Assembly (NCBI RefSeq): GCF_000003815.2
Contig: NC_049981.1
Coordinates: 18,277,041 to 18,337,040, forward strand
Direction: 5' to 3'
DNA from: Branchiostoma floridae
Taxonomy: Eukaryota > Chordata > Leptocardii > Amphioxiformes > Branchiostomatidae
Length of the DNA stretch: 60,000 nucleotides
Shown here: in pieces, positions 58,477-60,000 of the stretch
How the letters are laid out: each line of letters begins with the position of its first letter
How positions within the stretch are numbered: position 1 is the stretch's first letter
The notes under the pieces: model-generated
Told to the model about the DNA's origin: nothing
What the model saw: only the letters and a program-made list of their open reading frames with translations
The model's database searches: none
Made by a program: the position numbers and the translations under genes

Positions 58477-58669
58477 TAATCTCCAGACAGATTTACCAGT
58501 GGCATAAGATAGTATCAAAGCTGGCTTACTAAGGAGTATAGCTGGCCAAGAGGACCCAAGAGGGGAGTCATCAGCCACCGGGAGCCAAACACACTCCTAG
58601 GCCAGCTTCACTCCTCTGACAGCTTTTGATACTATCTTATGTCACCGTAGGATCTGCTTGGAGATTATA
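58477..58669. mobile_element. MITE-like element, ~47-bp inverted repeats with an internal inverted repeat
   Basis: Left arm 58477-58523 (taatctcc ... gcataagatagtatcaaagc) is the inverse of 58620-58667 (agcttttgatactatcttat ... ggagatta). Flanking ttttag occurs on both sides (58471-58476, 58670-58675). Inside, gctggcc and ggccagc segments form a second smaller inverted pair. Confidence 0.7.
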
Positions 58670-58684
58670 TTTTAGGTCTCAGTC

Positions 58685-58758
58685 TCACGTTTCCACTAGC
58701 TTGTTTTTCCCATAGTATGCAAGTTTCCGTTTCACGTTTCCACTAGTTTGTTTTACCG
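58685..58758 (+). repeat. Direct repeat of ~27 bp, period 47
   Basis: tcacgtttccactagcttgt at 58685 and tcacgtttccactagtttgt at 58732. Confidence 0.8.
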
Positions 58759-58759
58759 A

Positions 58760-60000
58760 AGGTATTCTTTTCTTCAGGAATAAACGAACAATGATAGAGA
58801 TATACCATTTGAACATTTACCAAAAGTTACATATTAGTCAGCTTTATCTATAAGTATATCAGATTTACATTTTTTAGTTCAATTGCCGTTTGAGGGTTTT
58901 AAATTTGAAGTTCGCCAGCTTTCAAACAAGGTACGTAGATACATGATGTCGAAATGCTGGTAGTACTACTTCCCAACCAGTACTACATACCAATGTTTTA
59001 AGTTCCAATATCCAACTTTTACCCTTTCGCGGTTTAGAGATTTATTATATACTTTAATGGAGTGCTAAGTCAAGGCCGATGTGCTATAAATATACTCGAG
59101 ATTTGCTTCACGGAGGTCTCTGACTTTGACCTTGTGAGAGAGTCACAACTGGTAATGCCATTATCATCTTAGGACATCAAATCTAAACATGCTCAAGTGT
59201 CCCCTGTTCCACTTCAAGTTGAATGCGCGGTGCTGTTTTTGTTTTTAGATCCATATCGGAAGCAACAACCTTTAAAAACGTTGAATGGGTGCCAGGCTTA
59301 GCCCTCGGCGGCCTTGATCTCATTGTGCAGACTTCTGGATTTCTCAGATCAAAAGGAACACCGCATCCCTCATCGCTACCGGGTTCGAAACACGAGGGCG
59401 TGAAAATCGAAACATTCGCCACCATTATTTATTTATTAACATATTAACAGTAGGATGTGTGATGTTAGATGTACAGGATTCTATGGAATGTTAGGCCTAG
59501 GAAAAATGCCGTGTTTCCCGATCGACCCTAGCAAAAACTTTTTTTTACTCAGTCGCTGGCAAGGAACATATTATTTTCGATCTGACATCCGAGTGATGAA
59601 ATATGGTTCGGGCGTCCCTCGGACAGGATGTTAAATAGAGGCCTTACATGTTTGAGGGGAGCCAGACGTTAACACCGCACTTGTCGAAGAGAGAAGGGTG
59701 CGTGATGCGTTTCAGGTACTATATTTTTGGATCACATCGGACGAGAAAAAAGGGAACCGCCACGTACTTTTTCAGGACCATAATGGGAAACACAACATTT
59801 TCTTTGCTAGGCCTTGTCAACAGTCGGATTCGTGACTTCTATGTCCTCGCTGATGAAAGCACTTTGTTGAAACGACGAAGCCATTGTTGACCAACCTTGG
59901 AGTACACAGAACAACCGCGTAGCATGTCCTTCACACAATCGCAGCACAACCGCTTGAACGTTCCGTCCTTCAACTCTACAGGGTTCTTTCATCAACTTTC
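58760..60000. other. No feature recognised
   Basis: No repeat pair, exon or RNA gene that I can support. Confidence 0.3.

Larger units (their letters stand above)
51498..60000 (+). other. Presumed first intron of the tolloid-like gene
   Basis: No convincing tolloid exon 2 was found. It holds a GT microsatellite, a three-unit 40-bp tandem repeat, a SINE-like tRNA fragment and three inverted-repeat elements, listed separately. A 36-base exon-like stretch at 53054-53089 has good splice signals but does not match the tolloid prodomain. Confidence 0.4.

Overview
The window looks like nuclear DNA from an invertebrate deuterostome, most probably a lancelet (Branchiostoma). Genes have many small exons with GT/AG introns, there is a single procollagen N-proteinase gene of the type that vertebrates have in three copies, and short inverted-repeat elements are packed between and inside genes. 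The species call is an inference. Two runs of N (7762-7879, 9765-9864) show a scaffolded assembly.

Layout. 1-1,030: two small coding exons (minus strand) of a gene that runs off the left edge; product not recognised. 1,030-11,850: no convincing gene; hairpins, dispersed repeats, two large foldback elements (7103-8308 and 9394-10940), a duplicated ~149-bp unit and a 54-codon ORF. ~11,850-18,390: an apparently full-length LINE of the L1/Tx1 type with both ORFs open. ORF1 carries three CCHC knuckles, a Cys-rich module and two C2H2-like fingers; ORF2 has an APE-type endonuclease, a reverse transcriptase with YADD and a C-terminal Cys/His motif. 24,179-27,969: four coding exons (plus) of a secreted 608-residue leucine-rich-repeat protein. 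30,563-44,213: 23 coding exons (minus) that join with matching phases into a 1,050-residue ADAMTS of the ADAMTS2/3/14 (procollagen N-proteinase) type. 44.2-51.3 kb: intergenic. 51,341-51,497: first coding exon (plus) of a probable tolloid/BMP1-type procollagen C-proteinase; the rest would lie to the right of the window, making 51.5-60 kb its first intron.

Biology. The most striking point is the divergent arrangement of a procollagen N-proteinase gene and a probable procollagen C-proteinase gene, with start codons 7.1 kb apart. The two enzyme classes remove the two propeptides of fibrillar procollagen. The LRR gene and the ADAMTS gene are tail to tail. Non-genic DNA is dominated by small inverted-repeat elements, several with candidate target-site duplications, SINE-like copies, and two telomere-like tracts that each lie inside an inverted repeat.
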